Shown: one piece after another, positions 6,608 through 14,358 of the stretch | How positions within the stretch are numbered: the first letter of the stretch is position 1 | Layout of the letters: each line of letters begins with the position of its first letter | NCBI GenBank assembly: GCA_958423535.1 | Contig: CATZRJ010000040.1 | Span: forward strand, 1-16,043 | Length of the DNA: 16,043 nucleotides | Direction of reading: 5' to 3' | Source: an uncultured Collinsella sp. | GTDB taxonomy: Bacteria; Actinomycetota; Coriobacteriia; Coriobacteriales; Coriobacteriaceae | Made by a program: the position numbers and the translations under genes | The notes under the pieces: model-generated | Databases searched by the model: none | What the model saw: the letters and a program-made list of their open reading frames with translations, nothing else | Told to the model about the DNA's origin: nothing

Positions 6608-6768
6608 CGATAAACTCCTTGCCAAGGTGTGCTTTCACTCTGAAAATTGCTTCCAACCAGCATACACGAGGCCTCACGTGCCCCGATTGGTTTAATGTGT
6701 AATAACTTATGTCCATCCTGCCCGGCAACACACCTAGCGCCTGGCACGACATACCTGGAGGTCAATCT

Positions 6769-8952
6769 ATGGGTCCTCGCCAACGACAGGGACGCGGTCG
6801 CTCCAAGACGCATGCCCTTCCCATGATCTTGCTCTCGTTTTTGGGCTTTCTGCTTATCGCGGGCGTAGCGTTTGGCATCGGCATGATCGGCAACGTCAAC
6901 CGCTGGCTGTCCGACCTGCCCGACTACACCGACGCCAACGCCTATCTGGTCAGCGAGCCCACCGACATCGTCGACTGCAACGGCAATACCATTGCGAGTT
7001 TCTACACTCAAAACCGCAAGTCCATCACCAAGGACCAAGTGTCCCCCTACGTGCTGCAGGGCACCATCGATGTCGAGGACGAGCGCTTCTATGAGCATGG
7101 CGGCATCGATCTCTGGGGCATTGCGCGTGCATCGGTGGCAACGCTCACCGGCGGCCACGAGGGCGCGTCGACCATCACCCAGCAGCTGGTCCGCAACACC
7201 ATCCTGCAGGAGGAACAATTCGACTCGACCATCGAGCGCAAGGTGCGCGAGGCCTATATCGCCATCAAGATGGAGGACATGTACTCCAAAGACGATATTC
7301 TCATGATGTACCTCAACACCATCTACTACGGTCACGGCGCCTACGGCATCGAGGCCGCCGCCGAGACCTACCTGTCCAAGACTGCCGCCGACCTCACCCT
7401 AAGCGAGGCCGCGCTGCTGATCGGCCTTCCCAATTCGCCCTCGCAGTACGACCCCACGGTTAACCCCGACTTGGCACTGTCCCGCCGCAACAAGGTTCTG
7501 GACAACATGTTGCGCTTGGGACACATCACGCAGGAAGAGCACGATGCCGCACAGGCTGAACCCATCACCCTCAACCTGACAGAGATCTCGGGCAGCGGCG
7601 TTAACATCTATTCGCAGCCCTACTTTGTCTCCTATGTCAAGCAACTTCTGGAGCAGGAGTTCTCCACCGACGTACTCTTTAAGGGCGGCCTTACGGTTAA
7701 GACCACCATCGACCCCACGATGCAGCAGGTGGCCGAGGAGGCCGTGCGCTCGCAGCTTGACACAACCGGACTCGACGGCCTGGACATGGGCATGGTGGTC
7801 ATTGACCCCAAGACCGGCCACATCAAGTGCATGGTGGGCGGCTATGACTACGACTCGGACCAGAACCACGTGAACCACGCAACGGCCAAACGCCCCACGG
7901 GCTCCTCGTTTAAGGCGTTCACGCTCGCCGCTGCCATCCAGTGCGGCATGGACCCCGATATCACCCTCAACTGCAACTCGCCGCTACCCCTTAAAAATTC
8001 CTCTGCCAAAGTCCAGAACTACGCAAACCAGAGCATGGGCACCATTACGCTCAAGCAGGCGACGGCGCTTTCGTCCAACACCGGCTATGTCCAGGTCGCA
8101 GACGCCATCGGCAACGACAAGATCATCTCGCTTGCCAAAAAACTCGGCATCGATCCCAAGAAGGACAACCTCGAAGACGTGCCCGTCATGACGCTCGGCA
8201 CCGGCTCCATCTCACCGCTCGAGATGGCCGCCGCCTATGCCGCCTTTGCCAACGGCGGATACTATCGCCAACCCATCGCCATCACCGAGATCATCTCCCG
8301 CAGCGGGTCAGTGCTGTACCAGCACACCGACAATCCGCAACAGGCGCTCACCGCCGGTGAGGCTGCAGCCGTAACCGATACCCTGAGCGGCGTTATGCGT
8401 GGCAGCGGCACCGGCGCTTCGGGCGCCCTGAGCGTCAACCAGCCATGCGCCGGCAAGACGGGCACCACCAGCGATGTTACCAACCTGTGGTTCTGCGGCT
8501 ACACTCCACAACTCTCCGTTGCGCTTTGGACCGGCTACTCCCAGGGCGAGATCCCCATCAAAAAGAACGGTGCAGACTTACACCCATATTCCACCAATCT
8601 GCCCGTCTTCAAGAAATTCATGGATACGGTCTTGGCCGGCAAAGAGCGCGAGGAATTCCCGACCGGCACGGCCCCTCAATACAAGAGCAATGACTCTTGG
8701 AAGTTCTTTGGCACAACCAACAAAAAGAAAGACGAAGAGGACGAAGGCGAGGAGGAAGAGACCGCCACAACCACAACCACTACGACGACAACCACGACCA
8801 CTGAAACCCCGGGCGGCGACACCACCGGCGGCAACGGTAACGGTACGACAGGTGGCGACGGTGGCACGGGTGGCGACGGTGGCACGCCGACGCCTACCCC
8901 CGATCCCACGCCCACGCCCACGCCCACGCCCGACCCCTCTACGGGCCAGTAG
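6769..8952 (+). CDS. Class A penicillin-binding protein (transglycosylase/transpeptidase)
   Basis: Polymerises and cross-links peptidoglycan outside the cell. 727 aa from the ATG at 6769, with GGAGG 9 bases upstream; an earlier in-frame ATG at 6709 lacks such a site. Order: basic cytoplasmic tail, membrane anchor about 18-41, GT51 domain with EDERFYEHGGID (103-114, catalytic E103), GASTITQQLVRN (132-143), RKVREAY (157-163, E161) and the LNTIYYG motif (182-188). The transpeptidase follows with SSFK (379-382), SSN (435-437) and KTG (563-565). All catalytic residues are intact. Residues about 655-727 are an acidic patch, 12 consecutive Thr, Gly/Asp/Thr repeats and PT repeats, likely a wall-spanning, possibly glycosylated tail. 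It diverges from the U32 gene and ends in a strong terminator. Confidence 0.95.
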   Translation: MGPRQRQGRGRSKTHALPMILLSFLGFLLIAGVAFGIGMIGNVNRWLSDLPDYTDANAYLVSEPTDIVDCNGNTIASFYTQNRKSITKDQVSPYVLQGTIDVEDERFYEHGGIDLWGIARASVATLTGGHEGASTITQQLVRNTILQEEQFDSTIERKVREAYIAIKMEDMYSKDDILMMYLNTIYYGHGAYGIEAAAETYLSKTAADLTLSEAALLIGLPNSPSQYDPTVNPDLALSRRNKVLDNMLRLGHITQEEHDAAQAEPITLNLTEISGSGVNIYSQPYFVSYVKQLLEQEFSTDVLFKGGLTVKTTIDPTMQQVAEEAVRSQLDTTGLDGLDMGMVVIDPKTGHIKCMVGGYDYDSDQNHVNHATAKRPTGSSFKAFTLAAAIQCGMDPDITLNCNSPLPLKNSSAKVQNYANQSMGTITLKQATALSSNTGYVQVADAIGNDKIISLAKKLGIDPKKDNLEDVPVMTLGTGSISPLEMAAAYAAFANGGYYRQPIAITEIISRSGSVLYQHTDNPQQALTAGEAAAVTDTLSGVMRGSGTGASGALSVNQPCAGKTGTTSDVTNLWFCGYTPQLSVALWTGYSQGEIPIKKNGADLHPYSTNLPVFKKFMDTVLAGKEREEFPTGTAPQYKSNDSWKFFGTTNKKKDEEDEGEEEETATTTTTTTTTTTTETPGGDTTGGNGNGTTGGDGGTGGDGGTPTPTPDPTPTPTPTPDPSTGQ

Positions 8953-8977
8953 GCGCAAAGCGTCATCTGACAACAAG

Positions 8978-9016
8978 GCGCCCGAGCAGCACGTACGCTG
9001 CTCGGGCGCTTCTTTA
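8978..9016 (+). terminator. Rho-independent terminator of the PBP gene
   Basis: A perfect 13-bp GC-rich stem (8978-8990 with 8997-9009), a six-base loop (ACGTAC) and a T-rich tail (TTCTTTA) stand 25 bases after the PBP stop codon. On the minus strand the tail is only TTGTTG, so it is probably one-directional. Confidence 0.92.
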
Positions 9017-9088
9017 TTTCGGCAGATACCACAAGATGCCGCGACGGCTCCGGCTACAGGACCGATAGGGCAACAGGCACTGGCATGC

Positions 9089-9118
9089 AAAAAGGGCGCT
9101 GACCTTCGTCAACGCCCT
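9089..9118 (-). terminator. Rho-independent terminator of argR
   Basis: On the minus strand AGGGCGTTGAC (9118-9108) pairs with GTCAGCGCCCT (9103-9093), one pair being G-U, around the loop GAAG, and the stem runs into five T (9093-9089). It lies about 50 bases after the argR stop. Another small hairpin (CGGCAC...GTGCCG, 9142-9160) sits between stop and terminator. Confidence 0.88.
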
Positions 9119-9168
9119 CGGCAATTACCTATAGCAACAATCGGCACAGCAGCAGTGCCGCTACTCCC

Positions 9169-9606
9169 CTACTTGTGAGAGTTACTCAGCTTGTTGATGA
9201 GTGCCTCAAGACGCTCTCCGTCCTCGGCCGTCTGCGCAATGACCAAGATTGTGTCGTTGCCGGCAAGCGAGCCAAGCACGTCGGGCAGCTCCGCAGCATC
9301 GACAGCTGCGGCAATACCAGAAGCCGTACCGGGCTGCGCCTTGATCATAACCAGATTATCGGTGCGCAGTACGCCGGTAACCAACTCGGAAACCATGCGC
9401 TGCAGATGCAGGTCCTCGGCAAGGACATAGATGCCCTCGGGGAGCTTGCGCAGTCCCATGTCCGCGATGTCGCGCGAAACGGTCGCCTGCGTGCAATCGA
9501 AACCCATGGCGCGAAGCTCGTCTACCAAAACGCGCTGCGTGCGTACGTCCTTATTGCGAACAATATCTCTGATGGCATCCTGGCGCCCATTGCGTTTTTT
9601 GGCCAT
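9169..9606 (-). CDS. argR: Arginine repressor
   Basis: 145 aa from the ATG at 9604-9606 with GAGG six bases upstream; an in-frame TTG at 9639 adds only an unrelated leader. The N-terminal winged helix holds the ArgR recognition helix QATVSRDIADMGLRK (about 40-54). The C-terminal hexamerisation and arginine-binding domain shows GTASGIAAAVD (93-103) and GSLAGNDTILVI (112-123), the counterparts of the GTA..VA..LD and GDDT motifs. ArgR binds ARG boxes when arginine is present and controls arginine synthesis and catabolism genes. No arg genes are next to it here and it has its own terminator, so it is a stand-alone regulator. A palindrome at the predicted transcription start suggests autoregulation. 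Confidence 0.94.
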   Translation of the reverse strand: MAKKRNGRQDAIRDIVRNKDVRTQRVLVDELRAMGFDCTQATVSRDIADMGLRKLPEGIYVLAEDLHLQRMVSELVTGVLRTDNLVMIKAQPGTASGIAAAVDAAELPDVLGSLAGNDTILVIAQTAEDGERLEALINKLSNSHK

Positions 9607-9637
9607 ACAAAACCTCACTCCAAAAGATGGCGGAGAC

Positions 9638-9652
9638 AATCACTTAGTGATT
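9638..9652. promoter_or_regulatory. 15-bp palindrome, operator candidate of argR
   Basis: AATCACTNAGTGATT is a perfect inverted repeat 32 bases before the argR start codon and overlaps the predicted transcription start. It is not the standard ARG box, but ATTCA half-site-like sequences lie next to it (minus strand, at 9656-9652) and again 31 bases away. It may bind ArgR itself or another regulator. Confidence 0.45.
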
Positions 9653-9656
9653 GAAT

Positions 9657-9686
9657 AGTTTAGCGCTATTTGAGGGTTTTAGTGAA
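9657..9686 (-). promoter_or_regulatory. Candidate argR promoter
   Basis: On the minus strand TTCACT (9686-9681) and TAAACT (9662-9657) are 18 bases apart, each matching 4 of 6 consensus positions. The surrounding 9640-9735 is markedly AT-rich compared with the window. The predicted start near 9650 falls in the palindrome. Confidence 0.35.
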
Positions 9687-9696
9687 TAAGAACGCA

Positions 9697-9729
9697 TTTC
9701 GAAACAATTCCATGCAATTTATTTCGAAA
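9697..9729. repeat. Two copies of the palindrome TTTCGAAA, 25 bp apart
   Basis: TTTCGAAA occurs at 9697-9704 and 9722-9729, between the end of the glycosyltransferase-like gene and the argR promoter candidate. The centre-to-centre distance is 25 bp. This could be a double binding site for a regulator upstream of argR; there is no other support. Confidence 0.35.
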
Positions 9730-9738
9730 ATCACGCTA

Positions 9739-10815
9739 CTAGACAGTCCTGGCGCCCGAACGATTGAAAAAGGCCGCCAGATGCGTATACAACGCACACC
9801 GCATGGGCTTGGCGCTGGCTATCGAACCATAGAGTAGACCTAGGCCACGATGATTGCCCTTAAGGGCCACAACCATCTGACGGGTACGCTGCGCATCGAG
9901 CATATCATGCAAACGGGCCGAACGCTCTATTGAAGACACCCCATGGGGGCTCAGACATAAATTTTCGATGCAGGCAACCAGGCCGGTATAGTAATACCGC
10001 TGGCAGACCAGTTTCAACTGATCGCTACCGCCCCCGACGGCAAGCGAGTCAGCAAGCCTGTCGAGCGCCCCGATATCATCAGAAAGCCTGGCAAACATCG
10101 TGGGGTCAAACGTCTCCGTAATCGATGACGCCACTGCATGAAAACGGGCACGACCACATCCCGAAACGCTCTTTGCCTGCGAAAGCGCGAACGTCAAAAA
10201 AGACACCGTGCGAAATGCATCGCCATGCGCAAGGCATGCCTCAAAGAGGGCGCGATCATACAGCACGCCGGAGGACTGTCGGATTAAACCATGGGAGATC
10301 AACTGGGTCAGGCAAGCTGCCTGGTCCCCATCGCCAGAAACGGATGCCGCGTCCAAAACTCGGGAATGACGCTCGCGGTGGGCATCGTAGCGATCGAGCG
10401 AAACAGAAGGGAACACGATGTCAGCCGAAGCGTCGCACGAATTGTCGACCATCTGCGAAAGGGACTGCGGCGCAAACCACTCATTGGCATTCATCGCAAT
10501 GATCTGGGAGCCGCGCGAAGCCGCAAAGCCGGCAGGCAAACAGGCACCAGGCGCTGGGTCCTCAGCATCAATCAAATCAATATGAATGTCTCTGCCGGCG
10601 GCAACTTCGAGCGAATGGCGCACACCGGCTACCACGCCGCGGCAAACGACGACAATTTGCAAATCGTAGAGGTCTTGGTTCTGGACACTCTCGAGAGCGC
10701 GCATCGCATAACTGGGCGAACCCTCAACAATCAGGATCACCGAAAGTCGCGGATGCGAACCACGTCGAACCAAGTTTTCCGTCCTCTCGACAGCTAGTAA
10801 CAAACTGTCGTTCAT
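9739..10815 (-). CDS. Glycosyltransferase family 2-like protein with altered DXD motif
   Basis: 358 aa from the ATG at 10813-10815, preceded by GGGG six bases upstream. Residues 23-60 (RLSVILIV...ALESVQNQ...LQIVVVCRG) are the start of a GT-A fold as in family 2 glycosyltransferases, and 97-120 (FAASRGSQIIAMNANEWFAPQ) align with the region that normally reads G.yi..LDaDDwl.p. Both metal-binding Asp of that DXD motif are Asn here (N109-A-N111-E). No membrane segment or signal peptide is seen. The rest, about 130-358, has no motif I recognise. It may be an inactive or divergent transferase that makes or modifies a surface glycan. It follows truA by 119 bp on the same strand. Confidence 0.6.
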   Translation of the reverse strand: MNDSLLLAVERTENLVRRGSHPRLSVILIVEGSPSYAMRALESVQNQDLYDLQIVVVCRGVVAGVRHSLEVAAGRDIHIDLIDAEDPAPGACLPAGFAASRGSQIIAMNANEWFAPQSLSQMVDNSCDASADIVFPSVSLDRYDAHRERHSRVLDAASVSGDGDQAACLTQLISHGLIRQSSGVLYDRALFEACLAHGDAFRTVSFLTFALSQAKSVSGCGRARFHAVASSITETFDPTMFARLSDDIGALDRLADSLAVGGGSDQLKLVCQRYYYTGLVACIENLCLSPHGVSSIERSARLHDMLDAQRTRQMVVALKGNHRGLGLLYGSIASAKPMRCALYTHLAAFFNRSGARTV

Positions 10816-10934
10816 GGTACACCCCGTCAATTAATGCGGGCGGTCACCCGTCGCGATGCACGTCAAGAACAGATGTTGCACACGCCCCGCCCACAGGCGC
10901 CGCACACATAGATCGCCGTCAGGCAGTCTCTTCC

Positions 10935-11759
10935 CTAATCGAGGACCACAAGCTCGGCGGGGTCGTAGTCCACGCCCATAAAAGTAAGACCGCATGCGGG
11001 TGCCGTAGGACCAGCTGCGGTGCGATCGCAGGCGTCAATTACCTCGCGCATCCACTCGGGATCGCGGCGATGCATGCCGATCTCGACAAGGGTGCCCACA
11101 ATGGTTCTCACCATCGAATGCAAAAACGCATTGCCCTCGATGGTAAACGTGAGGATGTCCTCGCCAAAGGCGACCTCATGGCCAAACTCGGCCCGCATTA
11201 CGCAACGGTGCGTGGGTTTGCCCACGGCAGAGGCGACCTTGCAAAAGCTCTTAAAGTCCTGCTCGCCCAAAAGCGCAGGGCAGGCGGCCGCCATCGCATC
11301 GACGTCGAGGGGATAGCGATGCCACCACACGGCACCACGTGACAGCACGGGCCGCGCATCACGATCGGCAATACGATAGGTGTACGTGCGAGAACGCGCG
11401 TCAAAGCGCGCAGAAAAGCCCTTACGAGCCTTGTAGACCTCGTTTATGGCGATGTCTTTGCCCAGGAGGGCATCCATAGCCCTCAGCCACCTACGGCGCG
11501 TCAAAGCGAGCTCAGCGTCCGTTACAGGCACGCTGATGTATTGGGCCACCGCATGCACGCCGGCATCGGTACGCCCCGCGCACGTAAGATCGATTGGGCG
11601 GCGCAGCAACGTCTCAATGGCACGGCGCAGCTCGCCCGCAACCGTCGTCTGGCCCGGCTGTTCGGCAAATCCGCTATAGGAGGAGCCATCGTAGGCCACG
11701 CGAAATACAAGGGTGGCGTCGAGCTCGGGGGTCGAATTGAAATCAGACGGCGCAGTCAT
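10935..11759 (-). CDS. truA: tRNA pseudouridine(38-40) synthase TruA
   Basis: Makes pseudouridine at positions 38-40 of the anticodon arm of many tRNAs. 274 aa from the ATG at 11757-11759 with GGGAG five bases upstream; the in-frame TTG at 11774 is less well placed. The catalytic motif AGRTDAGVHA (61-70) with nucleophile D65 is intact, the N-terminal VAYDGSSYSGF (21-31) is typical, and FCKVAS and SMVRTIVGTLVEIG are the usual later blocks. It lies directly behind rplQ, a position common in actinobacteria, but a strong terminator separates them. The frame is followed, after its TAG stop, by 22 further open codons rich in Cys. Confidence 0.95.
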   Translation of the reverse strand: MTAPSDFNSTPELDATLVFRVAYDGSSYSGFAEQPGQTTVAGELRRAIETLLRRPIDLTCAGRTDAGVHAVAQYISVPVTDAELALTRRRWLRAMDALLGKDIAINEVYKARKGFSARFDARSRTYTYRIADRDARPVLSRGAVWWHRYPLDVDAMAAACPALLGEQDFKSFCKVASAVGKPTHRCVMRAEFGHEVAFGEDILTFTIEGNAFLHSMVRTIVGTLVEIGMHRRDPEWMREVIDACDRTAAGPTAPACGLTFMGVDYDPAELVVLD

Positions 11760-11794
11760 GGGCGCTCCCAACAAACTAGCAACGATATTGCGAC

Positions 11795-11825
11795 AAAAAA
11801 AGAGGGGTACGCGAACGTACCCCTC
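11795..11825 (-). terminator. Rho-independent terminator after rplQ
   Basis: On the minus strand GAGGGGTACG (11825-11816) pairs perfectly with CGTACCCCTC (11811-11802) around the loop TTCG, followed by seven T (11801-11795). The UUCG-type loop and long U-run make this strong. It closes the ribosomal operon 26 bases after rplQ; truA is then reached by read-through or from an unseen promoter. Confidence 0.94.
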
Positions 11826-11851
11826 GAATATAGCCTATGCAGACAGAATGT

Positions 11852-12319
11852 CTACTCAGCGGTCTCCTCAGCAGCGGTCTCCTCGACAGCCTCAACCTTC
11901 TTGGGAGCAGCGGCCTTCTTGGGGGCCGGAGCAGCCTTCTTGGCCTTAGGCGTGCAAGGCTCGGTGACGAGCTCCATGATAACGATGGGAGCGTTGTCGC
12001 CCTTGCGGTTACCGAGCTTCATGATGCGGGTGTAACCGCCGTTGCGGTCCTGCCACATGCCCTGAGCAGCCTTGTCGAAGATCTCGGCAACGAGCTGCTT
12101 ATCGCCGAGCTTGGCGATAGCCAAACGACGAGAGTGCAGGTCGCCCTTCTTGGCCCAGGTGATGATCGGATCGACGACCGAACGCAGCGCCTTAGCGCGG
12201 GTCTCGGTGGTCTTGATACGGTCGTTCTCGAAGAGGGCCTTAGCAAGGCTCTTCTTCATGGCCTTGGTGTGGCTCGCATCGGTGCCGAGCTTCAGGCCCT
12301 TCTTAACGTTGTGACGCAT
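11852..12319 (-). CDS. rplQ: 50S ribosomal protein L17
   Basis: 155 aa from the ATG at 12317-12319, with GAGGAG about ten bases upstream. MRHNVKKGLKLG at the start and ETRAKALRSVVDPIITWAK and RLAIAKLGDK further on are L17 hallmarks. The core ends near residue 120. A tail of about 32 residues follows, first Lys/Ala/Pro-rich and then Glu/Ala-rich, longer than the roughly 127-residue E. coli protein and like the low-complexity tails of several actinobacterial L17 proteins. It binds 23S rRNA near the polypeptide exit tunnel. It starts 30 bp after rpoA and is the last gene before the operon terminator. Confidence 0.97.
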   Translation of the reverse strand: MRHNVKKGLKLGTDASHTKAMKKSLAKALFENDRIKTTETRAKALRSVVDPIITWAKKGDLHSRRLAIAKLGDKQLVAEIFDKAAQGMWQDRNGGYTRIMKLGNRKGDNAPIVIMELVTEPCTPKAKKAAPAPKKAAAPKKVEAVEETAAEETAE

Positions 12320-12349
12320 GGTCTAGTTTCTCCTCAAATATGCGAAGCA

Positions 12350-13291
12350 TTAAGCCTTCAGGCTCAGGCCCATGGACTCAAGCTTGTCCTTCACTTCCTC
12401 GATCGACTTAACACCGAAGTTACGGATGTTGAGCAGATCGTTCTCCGAGAACTCAACGAGCTGACGGACCGAGTGAATGCTGGCGCGCTTAAGGCAGTTG
12501 TAGGAACGGACGGAAAGGTCCAGGTCCTCGATCTGCTTGTCCAGCTCGGCGTTGTCGTTGGTGACCTCGGGAGCGAAGATCGAAGCCTCCTCCTCGACCT
12601 CGGGGGTCTCGGCAAGGTTCATAAAGGCGGCCATATGCTGGTTAATGATATTGGCAGCCTGGACCACGGCGTCGCGCGGAGCGATGGAACCGTTGGTCTC
12701 GATCTCGAGGACAAGGCGGTCGTAGTCGGTATGCTGGCCGACACGACAAGCCTCAACGAGCTTGGCGCAACGGGACACCGGCGAGTACAGCGAGTCGACG
12801 TGGATCACACCGATGGGATCGTTGTCACGCTTGTTAGCCTCGCCAGAGACATAGCCGCGGCCATAGCCGATGCGCATGCTCATGGTGAGATGGCCACCCT
12901 CGGTGAGCGTAGCAATGTGCTGCTCGGGGTTGACCAGCTCAAACTCGGACGGAATAAAGAAGTCCGCACCGGTGACCTCGCAAGGGCCGTCAACCGAGAT
13001 GGTGGCGGTTGCCTCGTCGGTCGTGCCGAGAGCCCTGAAGACAAGACCCTTGACATTCAGGACGATATCGGTGACATCCTCGACCATGTTAGGGATGGTC
13101 ATGAACTCGTGCTGCGCGCCATCGATCTGAATGGCCTCGACGGCGGCACCCTCGAGCGAGGACAGAAGAACACGACGAAGCGAGTTACCCAGCGTATCGC
13201 CGTAGCCACGCTCGAGCGGCTCGACGGAGACACGAGCAGAGGTCTCGTTGATCTCTTCGACCTGAACCTGAGGCCTAATGAATTCTGACAT
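12350..13291 (-). CDS. rpoA: RNA polymerase alpha subunit
   Basis: 313 aa from the ATG at 13289-13291 with GGAGGT five bases upstream. The N-terminal dimerisation domain shows EPLERGYGDTLGNSLRRVLL (24-43) and AVEAIQIDGAQHEF; the second domain block includes CRVGQHTDYDRLVLEIETNG. An acidic linker lies around residues 228-250, and the C-terminal domain (about 255-313) has SVRSYNCLKRASIHSVRQL and NIRNFGVKSIEEVKDKL, which contact UP elements and activators. Length is normal for the family. It sits between rpsD and rplQ with short gaps, the standard alpha operon arrangement. Confidence 0.98.
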   Translation of the reverse strand: MSEFIRPQVQVEEINETSARVSVEPLERGYGDTLGNSLRRVLLSSLEGAAVEAIQIDGAQHEFMTIPNMVEDVTDIVLNVKGLVFRALGTTDEATATISVDGPCEVTGADFFIPSEFELVNPEQHIATLTEGGHLTMSMRIGYGRGYVSGEANKRDNDPIGVIHVDSLYSPVSRCAKLVEACRVGQHTDYDRLVLEIETNGSIAPRDAVVQAANIINQHMAAFMNLAETPEVEEEASIFAPEVTNDNAELDKQIEDLDLSVRSYNCLKRASIHSVRQLVEFSENDLLNIRNFGVKSIEEVKDKLESMGLSLKA

Positions 13292-13323
13292 GTATTACCT
13301 CCAGCCTCAGCAGCCCGGATGGA

Positions 13324-13920
13324 CTACTTAGAGTAGAGCTCGACGATGAGCTGCTCGTTGATATCACCGCTGATCTGCTCACGCGTCGGCAGAGCGAGCA
13401 CGTTACCAGACAGCTTCTCGATATCGACCTCGAGCCAGCCAGGGACCTCAAAGCGCTCGGAGGAAATCAGGGCCTCCTTGATGGGGAGGAGGTCACGGAA
13501 CTTCTCACCGACAGCGACGACGTCGCCGGCCTTGACGCGGTAGGACGGGATGTCCACGCGCTTGCCGTTCACGGTGAAGTGACCGTGACGGACGGACTGA
13601 CGAGCCTCTTTGCGGGTGCGGGCGAAGCCAAGACGGAAGACGACGTTGTCGAGGCGAGACTCAAGGATGATCATGAGGTTCTCACCGGTGACGCCGTTCA
13701 TCTTACGGGCCTTGTTGAAGTAGCCGTGGAACTGCTTCTCCAGAACGCCATAGATGAACTTGACCTTCTGCTTCTCACGCAGCTGCATGCCGTACTCAGA
13801 TTCCTTGCGACGGCGCTTGGGCTGACGGATAGATTCCTTCTTGCTGCTGTAACCGAGCTCAGCGGGATCGATCCCGAGCTGACGGCAGCGCTTAAGAACA
13901 GGAGTCCTGTCGATTGCCAT
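13324..13920 (-). CDS. rpsD: 30S ribosomal protein S4
   Basis: 198 aa from the ATG at 13918-13920 with AAAGGA about ten bases upstream. Binds 16S rRNA early in 30S assembly. The S4 RNA-binding domain lies around 88-150 (SRLDNVVFRLGFARTRKEAR, then GHFTVNGKRVDIPSY). The N-terminus has a lone Cys at 12 and no CxxC pairs, so this is the zinc-free form. In other bacteria S4 can repress its own alpha operon; no nested pseudoknot leader was examined in detail here. Having rpsD between rpsK and rpoA fits an actinobacterial cluster and not that of Bacillus. Confidence 0.98.
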   Translation of the reverse strand: MAIDRTPVLKRCRQLGIDPAELGYSSKKESIRQPKRRRKESEYGMQLREKQKVKFIYGVLEKQFHGYFNKARKMNGVTGENLMIILESRLDNVVFRLGFARTRKEARQSVRHGHFTVNGKRVDIPSYRVKAGDVVAVGEKFRDLLPIKEALISSERFEVPGWLEVDIEKLSGNVLALPTREQISGDINEQLIVELYSK

Positions 13921-13939
13921 ATTGATACGATCCTTTCAG

Positions 13940-14344
13940 TTACACGCGGCGACGCTTCTTGGGGCGGCAGCCGTTGTGCGGAATGGGGGTCTTGTCCTGG
14001 ATGCTCGAGACCTCGAGGCCAGCAGCCTGGAGGGAGCGGATGGCGGTCTCACGACCGGAGCCGGGGCCCTTGACGAAGACGGAAACCTTCTTCATACCGT
14101 GCTCCATGGCCTGCTTGGCAGCAGCCTCGGCAGCCATCTGGGCAGCGAACGGCGTGGACTTACGGGAGCCCTTGAAGCCCACCTGGCCAGCCGACTTCCA
14201 GGAAATGACGTTGCCCTGGGGATCGGTGATCGAAACGATCGTGTTGTTGAACGTAGAACGAATGTGAGCCTGGCCCACGGAAATGTTCTTACGGTCCGCG
14301 CGCTTCAGACGGGCAGCGCGAACGTTCTTCTTAGCAGTAGCCAT
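13940..14344 (-). CDS. rpsK: 30S ribosomal protein S11
   Basis: 134 aa from the ATG at 14342-14344, with AAGGAG about ten bases upstream. Clear S11 blocks: GQAHIRSTFNNTIVSITDPQGNV (24-46), KGSRKSTPFAAQMAAEAAAKQAMEHG, VKGPGSGRETAIRSLQAAGLEVSSI, and the basic end PHNGCRPKKRRRV. S11 lies on the 30S platform near the E site and helps select correct codon-anticodon pairing. Gaps of 14 bp to rpsM and 19 bp to rpsD indicate a single operon. Confidence 0.98.
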   Translation of the reverse strand: MATAKKNVRAARLKRADRKNISVGQAHIRSTFNNTIVSITDPQGNVISWKSAGQVGFKGSRKSTPFAAQMAAEAAAKQAMEHGMKKVSVFVKGPGSGRETAIRSLQAAGLEVSSIQDKTPIPHNGCRPKKRRRV

Positions 14345-14358
14345 CTATCTAGCGCTCC

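Noticed and set aside
6709..6768. Upstream ATG start for the PBP
   Set aside because: No ribosome binding site precedes it, while the ATG at 6769 has GGAGG at good spacing and gives a normal short basic tail before the membrane segment.
6608..6768. Promoters in the divergent gap between the U32 and PBP genes
   Set aside because: The gap is AT-richer near 6687-6713 and must hold two promoters, but no pair of -35 and -10 boxes with proper spacing was convincing.
11837..13288. Plus-strand open frame (about 483 codons) opposite rplQ and rpoA
   Set aside because: It spans two conserved ribosomal-operon genes in antisense and shows repetitive Leu/Asp/Val composition typical of a shadow frame.
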